Part shown: piece after piece, positions 35,149 through 46,000 of the stretch
Numbering within the stretch: position 1 is the first letter of the stretch
Layout: every line of letters starts with the position of its first letter
NCBI GenBank assembly: GCA_019155185.1
Contig: CM032816.1
Span: forward strand, 806,001 to 870,000
Source of the DNA: Beaufortia kweichowensis
Lineage: Eukaryota > Chordata > Actinopteri > Cypriniformes > Gastromyzontidae
DNA length: 64,000 nt
Direction: 5' to 3'
Position numbers and translations under genes: made by a program
Notes under the pieces: generated by a model
What the model saw: only the letters and a program-made list of their open reading frames with translations
Databases searched by the model: none
What the model was told of the DNA's origin: nothing

Positions 35149-35266
35149 GCTTACAGCACCTGGTCTTCCTAGGCAGCCTCCCATTCAAGTACTAACCACT
35201 CCCGACCCCACTTGGCTTCCGAGATCAGACGAGAGTGGGCATGCTCAGGGTGGTGTGGCTGTGACC
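35149..35266 (-). rRNA. 5S rRNA-like copy D
   Basis: Minus-strand 5S sequence with tcggaagccaagtggggtcg and ggaggctgcctagg. The 5' end is altered (ggtcacagcc). It is about 190 bp from copy C. The minisatellite starts directly after its 5' end. Confidence 0.75.
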
Positions 35267-35269
35267 TCA

Positions 35270-36681
35270 AGCCACGAGTTAAATGAGCCCACCTCAATGT
35301 CTCTACGATGTTCTGCTGCAGAAATAAAGGTGTTTTAGAATGGTTGCTAGGGTACTCTTGTTAGCTGCTAGTGAGCGACTTGTCATCCACTAGTGATTAT
35401 ACTTCAAGCCATGATTGAAATAAGCTCACCCGCATGTCTCCACAATGTGTTTATGAAGAGATATAGGTATTTTAGAACGGTTGCTAGGGTACTCTGTTTG
35501 GTTGCTAGTGAGTGACTTGGCATCCACTAATGATTATATTTCAAGTTACGAGTAAAATGAGCCCACTCAATGTCTCTACAATGTCGTGCTGCAGAAATAT
35601 AGGTGTTTTAAAACAGTAGCTAGGGTACTCTGGTTGGTTGCTAAGGAGCGACTTATCATCCACCAATGCTGATATTTCAAGCCATGAGTGAAATGAGCCC
35701 ACTCAATGTCTCTATGATGTTCTGCTGCACAAATATAGGTGTTTTAAACGGTTGCTAGGGTACTCTGGTTGGATGCTAAGGAGCGACTTGTCATCCATCT
35801 GTGATTATACTTCAAGCCATGATTGAAATAAGCTCACCCGCATGTCTCCACAATGTGTTTATGAAGAGATATAGGTGTTTTAGAACGGTTGCTAGGGAAC
35901 TCTGTTTGGTTGCTAGGGAGTAACTAGGCTTCCACCAATGATTATATTTGAATCCACGAGTGAAATGAGCCCACTCCGATGTTTCTACGAAGGTCTTCTC
36001 CAGAAATATAGGTGTTTTAAAATGGTTGCTAGGTAACTCTTGTTAGTTGCTAGGGAGCGACTTGTCATCCACCAGTGATTATACTTCAAGCCATGATTGA
36101 AATAAGCTCACCCGCATGTCTCCACAATGTGTTAATGAAGAGACATAGGTGTTTTAGAACGGTTGCTAGGGTACTCTGTTTGGTTGCTAAGGAGTGACTT
36201 GGCATTAACCAATGATTATATTTCAAGCCACGAGTAAAATGAGCCCACCACAATGTCTCTACAATGTCCTGCTGCACAAATATAGGTGTTTTAAAACGGT
36301 TGCTAGGGTACTCTGGTTGGATGCTAAGGAGCGACTTGTCATCCACCAGTGAATATACTCCAAGTCATGATTGAAACAAGCTCACCTCCATGTCTCCACA
36401 ATGTGCTGATGAAAAGATATAGGTGTTTTAGAATGGTTGCTAGGGTACTCTAGTTGGTTGCTAGGGAGCGACTTGGCATCCATCAATGCTGATATTTTAA
36501 GCCATGAGTAAAATGAGCCCACCCCAATGTCTCTATGAGGTTCTGCCACAGAAATATAAGTGTTTTAGAATGGTTGCTAAGGTACTCTGGTTGGTTGCTA
36601 GGGAGCGACTTGGCATCCACCAGTGATTATACTCCAAGTCACGAGTGAAACAAGCTCACCCCCATGCCTCCACAATGTGTT
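35270..36681. repeat. Dimeric minisatellite, about ten ~137-bp monomers
   Basis: Each monomer contains ataggtgttttagaa or a close variant, ggttgctagggtactctg, ggttgctag and gcgacttg.catccac. Two monomer types mostly alternate: type A with gagcccac and tctctacaatgt (near 35287, 35560, 35692, 35965, 36240, 36513), and type B with agctcacc and gtctccacaatgtg (near 35425, 35828, 36103, 36378, 36652). The order is ABAABABABAB. The array lies between 5S copy D and the second LINE copy. Confidence 0.9.
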
Positions 36682-37774
36682 CTCTTTTTCTCTTTCTCCT
36701 TCCTCTCCATTGCTCGTACCTTCTTCCGTTTCTTTTTGTTGCAGTCCTTCTTCGTCTTGTCCTTCATCAGTTTGTCCTTCCTCCTCGTTGTTTCTTCATG
36801 CATTTGCCCGCCCACCTGTTCCACCCCACCTCTTTCCTCTTCCATCCAATTCCAATTCCAATTCATTCCACTCGCATTTATTTAAAAACTTTTGGCAATC
36901 CGGGCATTTAACGGTGTTGCAGTCTCGTGCAAAGTGTCCCCTTTCCTCACACTTGTAGCACTTAAAATCAGGGCACTCCTTCACCAGGTGATCCGGGCTC
37001 ATGCACAGTCTTCACCTGGTGGCTGTGCATCACCCAATATATTGCGGCCCTTCTGCTGTTTCCAGCTTGGTGCTGTGTGGCAGGGACACCACCTCCCTTG
37101 GGAACCGTACTTTGGCAAACCTAGTGCCATCCTCTACATTTGTACCCGGATACAGCCTCCTTTTAATTTTTGAAATGGGGCAAACCCCCAACTTTCCAAT
37201 TTTTTTAAAAATGTCTTTATCTTCCAGGTAAACGGGCAAATGCATGAAAGAAACAACGTAGTCTCTATTCTGCAGTTTTTTACCTCATAATCAGCTCCTT
37301 TTATTGTCAGGTCATTCATGAGTTCGTCGCACGAAAGAATGAAAGAAACAACGTAGTCTCTATTCTGCAGTTTTTTACCTCATAATCAGCTCCTTTTATT
37401 GTCAGGTCATTCATGAGTTCGTCGCAGCTTCCCTCCTTCTCTAACGTCAGTTCATACTCCTTTCCTTGCCATGGTCTCACCGCTAATATTTTTCCTCTTC
37501 CATTTTTCCTTTCATCCGTTACCGCCTCGATAATATCCACTGCTTTTATATCATTCACTCCGTCTACATTTACAATCACTGTCGCCTCTTTCAGATACTT
37601 TCTGCTTTCAAAGTTTTTTCTCGCTTCTCTATTCTTTCCGTTTCCAGCTCGCCGTTGTTGTTCCATTCCATTGTTGTTGTTTTTCCGTGTCTTTCCAGCC
37701 ATTTCCGAGTCATTAACATTAGATCCGTCCTTTTTAAACAAAACACAAAAAACCAAAAGAAAAGAGAAACGCAC
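36682..37774 (-). pseudogene. LINE ORF1 (nucleic-acid-binding protein), broken
   Basis: The N-terminal region is basic and asparagine-rich (EMAGKTRKNNNNGMEQQ, near 37700), then EATVIVNVDGVNDIKAVDI and GKILAVRPWQGKEYELTL. After a duplication the frame continues with KIGKLGVCPISKIKRRLYPG and ends in zinc knuckles FKCYKCEERGHFARDC and VKCPDCQKFLNKC (about 36965-36890). Zinc-knuckle ORF1 proteins of Tx1-type LINEs bind element RNA. A 95-bp tandem duplication and stops near 37020 break the frame. The C-terminal tail is glutamate-rich. Confidence 0.75.
37244..37426. repeat. 95-bp tandem duplication within LINE ORF1
   Basis: The block from atgaaagaaacaacgtag to gagttcgtcgc occurs at 37244-37330 and again at 37339-37426, nearly identical. 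The high identity suggests a recent event. Confidence 0.9.
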
Positions 37775-37984
37775 ACAAAAAACTAAACTAAACTAAAAAA
37801 AACATCTTCCAGACAGCATTAAGCTGCTGTTAGGTGGTTTGAAAAATGAAAAGATGAAAAAAAAAACAATCAAAATACTCCAAGAAAACTCCACAAAACT
37901 ACAAAACAAACAAAAACCGAAATGAGGTGTGGGAGAGCTTTACTCTCCCAACTACTGCCAACTTACTTCCTGTTAAGTTAGCAG

Positions 37985-38010
37985 CGCCCTGAGGGTGGTA
38001 TGGCCGTAAA
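37985..38010 (-). pseudogene. 5S rRNA stub, about 26 nt
   Basis: Minus-strand tttacggccataccaccct matches the 5S 5' end. Similarity is lost after about 20-27 nt at the 5' end of LINE copy 2. Confidence 0.7.
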
Positions 38011-38083
38011 CGGAGACAAGCGGGCCTGACTTGCAGAACAAAGACATCTTTGAAGGCAAAAGAGTGACATACATAGGAAAAAA

Positions 38084-38201
38084 GCTTACAGCTCCTGGTA
38101 TTCCCAGGCAGTCTCCTATCCAAGTACTAACCAGGCCCAACCCTGCTTGGCTTCCGAGATCAGACGAGAGCGGGCGTGCTCAGGGTGGTGTGGCTGTAAG
38201 C
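38084..38201 (-). rRNA. 5S rRNA-like copy E
   Basis: The best-preserved copy, 118 nt on the minus strand: gcttacagccacaccaccct, gagcacgcccgctctcgtct, gatctcggaagccaagcagg, then ggataggagactgcc and gagctgtaagc, followed by a six-T terminator. Only a handful of differences from the usual fish 5S sequence, but changes inside the internal promoter (ggatagg for ggatggg) leave activity uncertain. Confidence 0.85.
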
Positions 38202-38287
38202 TGTAAGCTGTAAACGGAGACCAGCGGGCCCGACTTGCAGAACGAAGACATCTTTGAAGGCAAAAGAGCGACATACATAGGGAAAAA

Positions 38288-38395
38288 GCTTACAGCTCCT
38301 GGTATTCCCAGGCAGTCTCCCATCCAAGTACTAACCATGCCCAATGCTGCTTGGCTTCCAAGATCAGACGTGCTCAGGGTGGTGTGGCCGTAATC
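38288..38395 (-). rRNA. 5S rRNA-like copy F with a ~10-nt deletion
   Basis: Minus-strand 5S with ggatgggagactgcctggga and a five-T terminator. About ten bases are missing in the gcccgatctcg region, and the 5' end is altered (gattacggcc). 204 bp from copy E, the short-spacer arrangement. Confidence 0.8.
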
Positions 38396-38619
38396 CATAA
38401 ACGGAGACCAGCGGGCCCTACTTGCAGAACAAAGACATCTTTGAAGCCTTACCTTCTATTCACTCCCCAGCACCTTTCACATTAGATATTTTAATACACA
38501 ATAAACTTGTGGTGTAAACACATGATAAAAAACATCCAACATATTTTCACATTTAAAATACACATACAGTCTTTCCATGTACACTTCTGTTTTCCTTTTA
38601 AATACAGTCCAAATATCCA
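38396..38619. other. Short spacer and unassigned DNA
   Basis: A 5S spacer remnant (to about 38445) and then AT-rich DNA with no gene. Confidence 0.4.
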
Positions 38620-39850
38620 ACACAATTTTTACATTTACATTACATTTTACATTTAGGCATTTAGCTGACGCTTTTATCCAAAGCGACTTACAAGTATTAG
38701 GAGACAATGAAGTGATACATCAAAAGCGGCAACAATAGTACAAAGAAGTGCTTTCCTAAGTTTACAATGCTTCACAGTGCTAGATAAGTACCTGTAGAGA
38801 AAAGAAGAAAGGGTTTTTTTATGATGTCAGGTGTTCGTGGAAGAGGTGTGTTTTTAGTTGTTTCTTAAAGGAGGTAAGGGATGTGGCAGACCGGATTGCG
38901 TTAGGGAGATTATTCCACAAGCCGGAAACAGAGAAGGAGAAAGAGCGAGAGAGAGATTTAGTGCCCTTCTGTGATGGTACCACCAGTCGGCGTTCATTAA
39001 GTTGGCCGTAGGGTTCTGGATGGGTTGTAGGTATGTAGAAGAGAGTTAAAGTATGAGGGTGCAGAGTTTGTGATGGTTTTAAATGTCAGCATTAATGATT
39101 CAAATTTAATGCGGTCCGCCACCGGTAGCCAATGGAGAGAGATGAAGAGTGGCGTGACGTGCTCTTTTGGGTTCCTGGAAGACAAGTCTTGCTGCAACGT
39201 TCTGTATCATCTGCAGTGGTTTGATTGTTCGTGCAGGAAGACCAGCCAGAAGAGCATTGCAATAGTCCAGTCTGGAGATTACCATGGTTTGGACAAGCAG
39301 TTGGGCAGCATGCTCTGTGAGATATGGCCTGATGTTGTAAAGTGCATATCTACAAGACCGTGATATCCTTGAGATGTGTTCGGTAAAGGACAGCTGGTCA
39401 TTGAAGATTACACCAAGGTTTCTAACTGATTTAGATGGTGTAATGGTTGTGTTGCCAATTTGAATTGTGAGGTTGTGTTGCATTGCCGGTCTGGCCAGAA
39501 GTACCAGGAGCTCAGTTTTGGCAAGGTTTAGCTGAAGGTGGTGTTTAGTCATCCAAGATGAGATGTCATTCAGGCAGGCTGCAATGCGAGACGCTATTGT
39601 GGGGTCATCTGGCTGGAAGGAGAAGAAAATCTGGGTGTCGTCAGCATAGCAGTGGTAATCAAAGCCATGTGATTGAATGATGGGACCCAGGGATGTTGTG
39701 TAGATGGAGAAGAGGAGTGGTGCAAGAACAGATCCCTGAGGAACGCCAGTGGCCATGGGATGGGCTTTAGACAGCTCCCCATTCCATGACACCCTGAAGG
39801 ACCTGTCTGAGAGGTAGGATTTAAACCATCCACAAATGTAAAAGCCTATT
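38620..39850 (-). mobile_element. L2-type LINE, 5'-truncated
   Basis: On the minus strand the reverse transcriptase region is followed by a 3' UTR ending at 38620-38690 with gtaagtcgctttggataaaa, gcgtcagctaaatg and atgtaaatgt repeats, the typical end of fish L2 elements. No endonuclease or 5' part is present. Confidence 0.85.
38997..39840 (-). pseudogene. L2 reverse transcriptase fragment
   Basis: The frame from 39792 to 39106 is open for 228 codons and carries GVPQGSVLAPLLFSIYT, the catalytic FDYHCYADDTQIFF (YADD box intact), LNLAKTELLVL, RNLGVIFNDQLSF and ISRLDYCNALLAGLPA. A frameshift near 39150 moves the C-terminal block (VTPLFISLHWLPVADRIKF, then FKTITNSAPSYFNSLL) to another frame. The N-terminal fingers and the endonuclease are absent through 5' truncation. 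It is the usual dead-on-arrival LINE copy. Confidence 0.85.
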
Positions 39851-40691
39851 TTGAAGATTCTGCATTGATAAATGCAGTTTCACTGATACATTTAGTTTTA
39901 CATTTTGCACTTACACTCAAATAGCTTTTTTGCTTCTGGCTCAGAATAATCAAAAAGGCACTCATGATAAGCAATGCATTCATGAATTTAATTTTTAAAA
40001 TGCTTTAAATGGTTTGCAAAGGGTGACTTCTGGTTACAAATCAGAATATATAAATTAAAATAATAAAAATACAAGCAGCTCATATGAACACTTTCTGGAA
40101 CCCATAATGTACAACAGCCTGTAGTTTGTTCATCTATCCCTTTCGTTCACTTAATTTCGTTATGCAGAAAGCATGAATTTGACCCTTCTTAGCCTACCAT
40201 GCTGTGTGTAAGTGGTGATCCATGGCTTTGTGTCAAGTGGTTCTTTGACTCATGCACTGAAATAGTGTAACACCTAGCCATTTTCATGTTTTGTTCCAAA
40301 TAATGTTTACAAACTCCAATGAGCAAGCCAAAGGTGACCCTTTTTGATGTTTGAGGAATGAGAAAGAAGCCTTTGGAGGAAACACACTATACAAATGTTC
40401 ATTTGATTCAAAGCACCTTACAGAATTAATGATATTATGAGAGATGATTATGTCCCAAAGTTGATTGAACATTAAAGCAATATTTCAATTTTTAAAAAAA
40501 ATGTAGGAACTGCCGACAGCATAAAGGTAAAATATTCTCACAAATAAGGTAAACTGTTTCACAGGGGGGTGAACTTTACTCACAACATCACACACAACAG
40601 TCTCTACATAACACCAGTCTCAAATAAAGATTATAATGAGTTTTAATAGAACAATCCATAACATTTGCAATGGCCAAGGTGCAGACACTGG
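39851..40691. other. Intergenic, nothing recognised
   Basis: AT-rich DNA. On the minus strand an attaaa at 40641-40646 could be the polyadenylation signal for the exon candidate at 40692-40790. Confidence 0.4.
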
Positions 40692-40790
40692 TTATGGACT
40701 GCACTTAATGAATCTTGGGTGCCAGATGGGTGTGGGAATGAAGCTGGGCTTGCGGTAGATCTGTGCATCTAGGCTGAACCATCTCCAAAG
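40692..40790 (-). CDS. Candidate 3'-terminal exon of an unidentified gene
   Basis: On the minus strand tttctccaccaaacag (a good splice acceptor) is followed by 32 codons in phase 0, starting LWRWFSLDAQIYRKPSF and continuing with IPTPIWHPRF, then a TAA. An attaaa lies about 48 nt after the stop. The residue mix (tryptophan- and proline-rich, balanced codon use) looks more like coding DNA than its AT-rich surroundings. I do not recognise the protein. A possible partner exon is at 42699-42746. It could also be chance. Confidence 0.3.
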   Translation of the reverse strand, partial: LWRWFSLDAQIYRKPSFIPTPIWHPRFIKCSP

Positions 40791-42107
40791 CTGTTTGGTG
40801 GAGAAAAGAGAAATGGAAAAAATGTTAGAGCATTTTATAAGGAAATAATGTACAAGTTTACTGTGGGTTAAAATAGTAATTTCTCACAAACAATACTGGG
40901 CAGTGAACACCATGTACAAGGCAGCAACATGCACACAATGTCAACAACCTCAGTACTAGATACTACACAGCAGCTGTGCCAATGAATTCAGATTGATGAT
41001 TCTCACAGTGTTTATATATATTTTTGCTCATTTACCAGCATTGCTGGTAAAGCGGAGTAACAAATAAAACTGAACAACGTTCTGACTACCATACTATCAT
41101 CAGCACAGATCAACCAGCCCAAAGCTGCCGTGTATGTGTGCCCAATTTGATCCGAGATGAGCAGGGACAGTTTGTAGAAGTTGCTGACAGATTTTGGCTT
41201 CCCCATTTAGCTCATAACTGAATAAAACATGTTATGCAATTATAAGGAAATGATAGACTGATGCAGGTACAAATGACTTAATTTCAGTGGCCCCCTACAT
41301 TCTGTCCAATTATGTCCTCAACAATGTGAAAACTGTCAAAAAAAGGTCAAAGAAAACAAATATACGCATTTGCAAATAAAGGTTAAAATATTACATTCTA
41401 AAACTAAAACTGTTTGCCCACCATTTTAAAACAAAATATATTTAAAATAAGAAACAAAAATGCAGATCAAATGTTAGCTGGTAGGCGGAACACAAATTCA
41501 CTCATCTGAATGTAGTAAATAAATAGCAATTGAATTACATGTAACAATTGTGGTAATTACATGTACACCCCCTTTACAGTTAGTGCTCTCATAAATGCAT
41601 GTAGAATATTAAACCTACATTTAAAAAAAGGATTTTAGCTAAATATATATTTTAGTCAGAATTACTGTGCTCCTATTCTCTTCATTTATTTTCAACATTT
41701 GATAAGGACACAACCAACAAATCTAAATGATACACTGGAGAAACACGTCTCAAGTCCACACACATCTGCCGAAGCATCTGGTAGGGCAAACCACGATCAA
41801 CTATATGCTTGGTTATTTGAAGCCCTTTCTCCGTTTTGTGGTCTGTGTGCGAGTCAAATAACCTACTCCACTTATAAAAGCTGCTGCTAATTCAGACTTG
41901 ACAGATGAAGTCACTCCTTGATTGGACTCTTTTTATTTGTGATAAGATTTTTTATTTTGTATGGATGTTGCCATCTTTGATATTACTTTATTCGATATTA
42001 CTTTGATATTACTTTATTTAAAATATATTACGTATATTTGGAGTATCTGCTCAAGGGCGTGCTCTGGCGTCCAGTATGAAACAGACATGTTTAGCGCCAA
42101 GTAAAGC
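40791..42107. other. Possible intron or intergenic DNA
   Basis: No sure feature. A short frame on the minus strand at 41206-41090 (beginning MGKPKSVSNFYKLSLL, or LNGEAKICQQLL in the neighbouring frame) is bounded by weak splice-like signals. Neither reading is supported enough to call. Confidence 0.3.
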
Positions 42108-42498
42108 TCACTCAATCCTATTCAGGGTCAAAATAGGAAAAGTAATTCCTCTCTCTAAAGAACTTTGAGGGAAACATAAATCAATATGTTTTTCTCCAGC
42201 GTACATTGTGTACAGGTTTTTTTTCCACAGTAGATGCATAAGAGCCACGTAGCTCATATGAAATACATGGACTCCATAATCGTGCAGCCCCAAGACCACT
42301 TGAGATGGACTGACCCGTTTATACTTGTACAGTAAAAATCTGTGGATAAAATACACACAACGTTGTTTCAGCAAAAAAAAACAACAACAACCTGATAGTG
42401 GAGTTTGTGGGAGAAAATACATGCTCATGGTGGCCTCCATACACAGCCCAGTTGCCAGAGTGTCTGGACGATGGAAACCAACCAGGACAGAATTCTGC
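42108..42498 (-). CDS. Unidentified open frame, minus strand
   Basis: An uninterrupted stretch of about 130 codons follows ctgactcacgcag. It includes NSVLVGFHRPDTLATGL, SPSQVVLGLHDYGVHVFHM and SYVALMHLLW. No known domain is recognised. It may contain an exon or be a chance frame. Confidence 0.15.
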
Positions 42499-42698
42499 GT
42501 GAGTCAGGTAAGCAGAATAACATGCACTGTAAATAAACATTAATAAAACAAATGTTTAAGTCACTAGTACATGACCACCCATGGCTTAATGCTTCCATAA
42601 ATTACATGCATCAACTTTATTTCTTTCATAATCTTTTTAACAAAACAAAAGCACTAACAAAAACCATGCACTGACTAACAGTATCTTTAATTCATTAC

Positions 42699-42746
42699 CT
42701 TGTGTAAGTGTGATAAGAGGGTCCTCACCAGGTCAGGTTTCCACAG
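42699..42746 (-). CDS. Candidate 48-bp exon of an unidentified gene
   Basis: On the minus strand a pyrimidine-rich tract ending ttctaccgccag precedes 16 codons reading LWKPDLVRTLLSHLHK. They end at the donor aag|gtaatg. The exon is phase 0 at both ends and so compatible with the terminal exon candidate at 40692-40790. No family is recognised. Confidence 0.25.
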
Positions 42747-43053
42747 CTGGCGGTAGAATCAAAGAGACTAGAAGGGGGAGGGAAAACAAACAAAAAAGAT
42801 GTCCCAGACACATCACTCATAGGAATAGATATAACACACACATGCTAAAAGGAAAATAAACGGAGAAAAAAAAAAAACCTGTACAATCAAGTTATTTTAG
42901 TGGAAAAGCAACAAACCATGGAGTCTGCGAGTTGCCCACTTAGTACATTCTATAAATCAAACCAACTTGCCATTAGAGATCCCCTGTATTAACTGTGTTA
43001 GATAAGTAAAAGAATATAATTACAGCATTATTACTTTTTGCTATGAAGCTATG
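42747..43053. other. Intergenic, nothing recognised
   Basis: AT-rich DNA. The last five bases, ctatg, are the left target duplication of element 2. Confidence 0.4.
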
Positions 43054-46000
43054 TGTTACGGAGTCGATGCCTTCAGCATTGGATTCTGTTCATCACGTCA
43101 CCCGCTCTGCATCCCCAGAATATTAAGGACTCCATTTCCCACATTCCTTTGCACCCCGCACACCTGTTGTCAATCCCGCGCACATCACCCCTCTGATCTG
43201 CACCGTCTGTTTTGTCATTATGTTGGACTTATTACTAGTATTATTTAAACCCTGTATTTTGTTCAGTTCTTGGTCTGGTGTTGATGTTATTTTTGAACGT
43301 GTGGTTATCCTGTTTGTGTTTTGCGAATACTCTGTTAATCTGCTGTGCCTAGTTTTTCTGCCTGTGATTCCCCCTCTGAAGTGAGGTACCAGTTCTTGTA
43401 TTTTCACTGATGAAGTTCAGTAAAAGATTTGAATCTGAATTCTAGTGTTCTGCCTTGTCTGACGCACGCTAACAGTACACCAGACCCAAAGAAGACTATT
43501 TTAACTCTCTGTATTCGTCGTGACGTGAAGATTGTCTGGATTATCTGTCTGTTTTGTTTTTTTCTCTTTGTTTCAAGTCATGGATCCCGCACCTCCCAGC
43601 GCCACGGATGCTGCCACTGAACTCCTTCACGCCCTTACCCGTCATTTGAATGCCCTACCTGTTTGTTCTCCCCAGCCGGTAAGCACTGCATCCTCCGGCA
43701 GTCCCATGGCCATGCCTAATCGTTTCTCCGGAGCAGCGGAGGAGTGTGGAGGATTCCTGCTTCAGTGCAGTTTGTATTTCAGTCGGCAACCCCATCTGCA
43801 TCCGACAGAAGCGGATAAAGTTTTTTGCTATCAGTCTCATGACCGGAGCTGCGCTGCGATGGGCTCAAGGTTACTGGAAGTCTGGATCTCGCGAGTCCCG
43901 GACCTGGGAGGATTTCGTTACTCGGGTAAAGAATGTATTTGATCACTCAATGTATTTGCCTCTTCTCTCTCTGTTGCAGACCAGTTATGTCGGCTCCGCC
44001 AAGGACGATCATCAGTGGCGGAGTATGCTCTCCATTTTTGTACTCTCGCCGCAACCAGCGGATGGAATCAGTCCGCGCTGCTGGCGGCATATTGTCAGGG
44101 TTTGTCACTGGAGGTAAAAATGCATATGGTGATTTATGATGACTCCATTGAGTTGAAAACATTCATCCAAAAGTCCATCCGAATAGCTCAGCGCCTCGTC
44201 ACCTGCCAGAGTAAAACTCCGACTGTTTGCACCGCTCCTCCGCTGCATCTCATGCCCGCTCCGCGTGCGCATCAGCCGCCGCGCATTACGCCTCCCCGGA
44301 CATCATTCTCCGCTCCTCCTAGCCCTCCAGCACCCGAACCCATGCAGGTGGACTTCCGCCTTCCCAAGGAAGAGAGACAGTGTCGTATCTCTCTCAAACT
44401 TTGTTTATACTGTGGCGAGCCCGGTCATTTCCTCTCCACCTGTTCAGTCCGTCAACCTCATGCCCGGGTGAGTGCGGTTCAGCCGCCCCAAGCAGGTACA
44501 AAACTTCCGTTAACGTCTCTAATCCTTGTTTCCCCTACTGCCTCTCTTTCAGTGAAAGCTTTAGTTGATTCTGGAGCGGCTGGGAATTTCATCTCCCCGG
44601 AACTATTGACACGTCTTTAGTTACCTCGCCACCGCGTTGCGCAGCCGATTCCCGTGCAGGATATCCTGGGAAAACCCCTAGGGCGGGGACTGATTAGATA
44701 TTTCTCTCCGCAAGTGCGACTTGAAGGGAAACCTGTCATGTCAGAGGTACTCTCGTTCTAGATGCTGGAGGGGAGCTCTATGGATCTGGTGCTGGGACGC
44801 CCCTGGCTTCAAGTTCACCGTCCGGAGATGGACTGGGCGACAGGAAGTGTTATTCGTTGGCCTTTGGATGAGGCCGTAAGACCATCACAGTCTGTTCCCA
44901 TTACTATGTCGCCAATTTCTGTAAATCTCTCCTCAGGAGGTCCGGATGTTTCCAGGGCACCGAGTAACGACACGCCCCTAACGGTTTCGATTCCACCAGA
45001 GTATGAGGCGTTCCAGGATGTTTTTAGTAAGGAGAAAGCTTCACAACTTCCCCGCATAGGCCATGGGACGGCGTATCTACTCTCTGTCCCTCCCGGAACA
45101 GAAGGCCATGAGTGCGTATATCAAAGAGGCTCTTCAGCAAGGGTTTATCCGTCTCTCTACCTCCCCTGCAGCTTCCAGTTTTTTCTTCGTGGGAAAGAAG
45201 GATGGAAGTCTCAGGCCATGCATCGACTACCGAGTTCTCAATCAAGCCACAGTCAAGTTTCCCTATCCCTTGCCTTTTATCCCTCCTTCCATAGAGCACC
45301 TTCGTGGGGCGTCCGTGTACACGAAGCTGGACCTCAGGAGCACCTACAATCTAATTCGTATCAGAGCAGAGGACGAGTGGAAGACGGCTTTTGTGACGCC
45401 CGCGGGACACTTTGAGTACCTTGTGATGCCCTTCGGGTTGGTAAATGCCCCTTCTGTGTTTCAAAGTTTTATGAATGAAATATTCCGAGATGTGTTGGGT
45501 CTCTTTGTTATTGTTTATATAGATGACATCCTGGTGTACTCGAAGTCTCTCGCGGAGCATCGAAGTCATGTTCGACTCATTCTCCAGCGCCTTCGTGATC
45601 ATCACCTCTACCTTAAACTTGAAAAGTGTGCGTTTCATCTCCCTGAGGTCCAGTTTCTGGGGTACGTGATTAGCTCCACGGGGGTGCTTATGGAAAAGGA
45701 TAAGGTGGAGGCAGTGCGAACCTGGCCTCAGCCGTCCTTGATCCGAAGTTTGCAGTGCTTCCTGGGGTTTGCTAATTTCTACCGGCAATTCATCCGTAAC
45801 TTCAGCACCATCTGCTCTCCCCTCACCGCGTTGCTCCAAGGAAAGCCCAAATCTCTAGTCTGGCCTCAAGAAGCATCTGAAGCATTCTGTCAGCTAAAGG
45901 AAGCCTTCTGTTCTGCACCGATTCTCCGTCATCCATCCCCTGAGCTTCCGTTTGTAGTGGAAGTCGACGCCTCCACCACTGGAGTGGGGGCGGTGTTATC

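Larger units (their letters stand above)
36682..37984 (-). mobile_element. L1/Tx1-like LINE (Mutsu-like), copy 2, 5' part
   Basis: On the minus strand it holds the 5' UTR (37984-37790, about 90% like that of copy 1 at 33578-33380) and ORF1. It stops within ORF1 at the minisatellite. Its 5' end abuts a 5S stub at 37985-38010, as in copy 1. Confidence 0.7.
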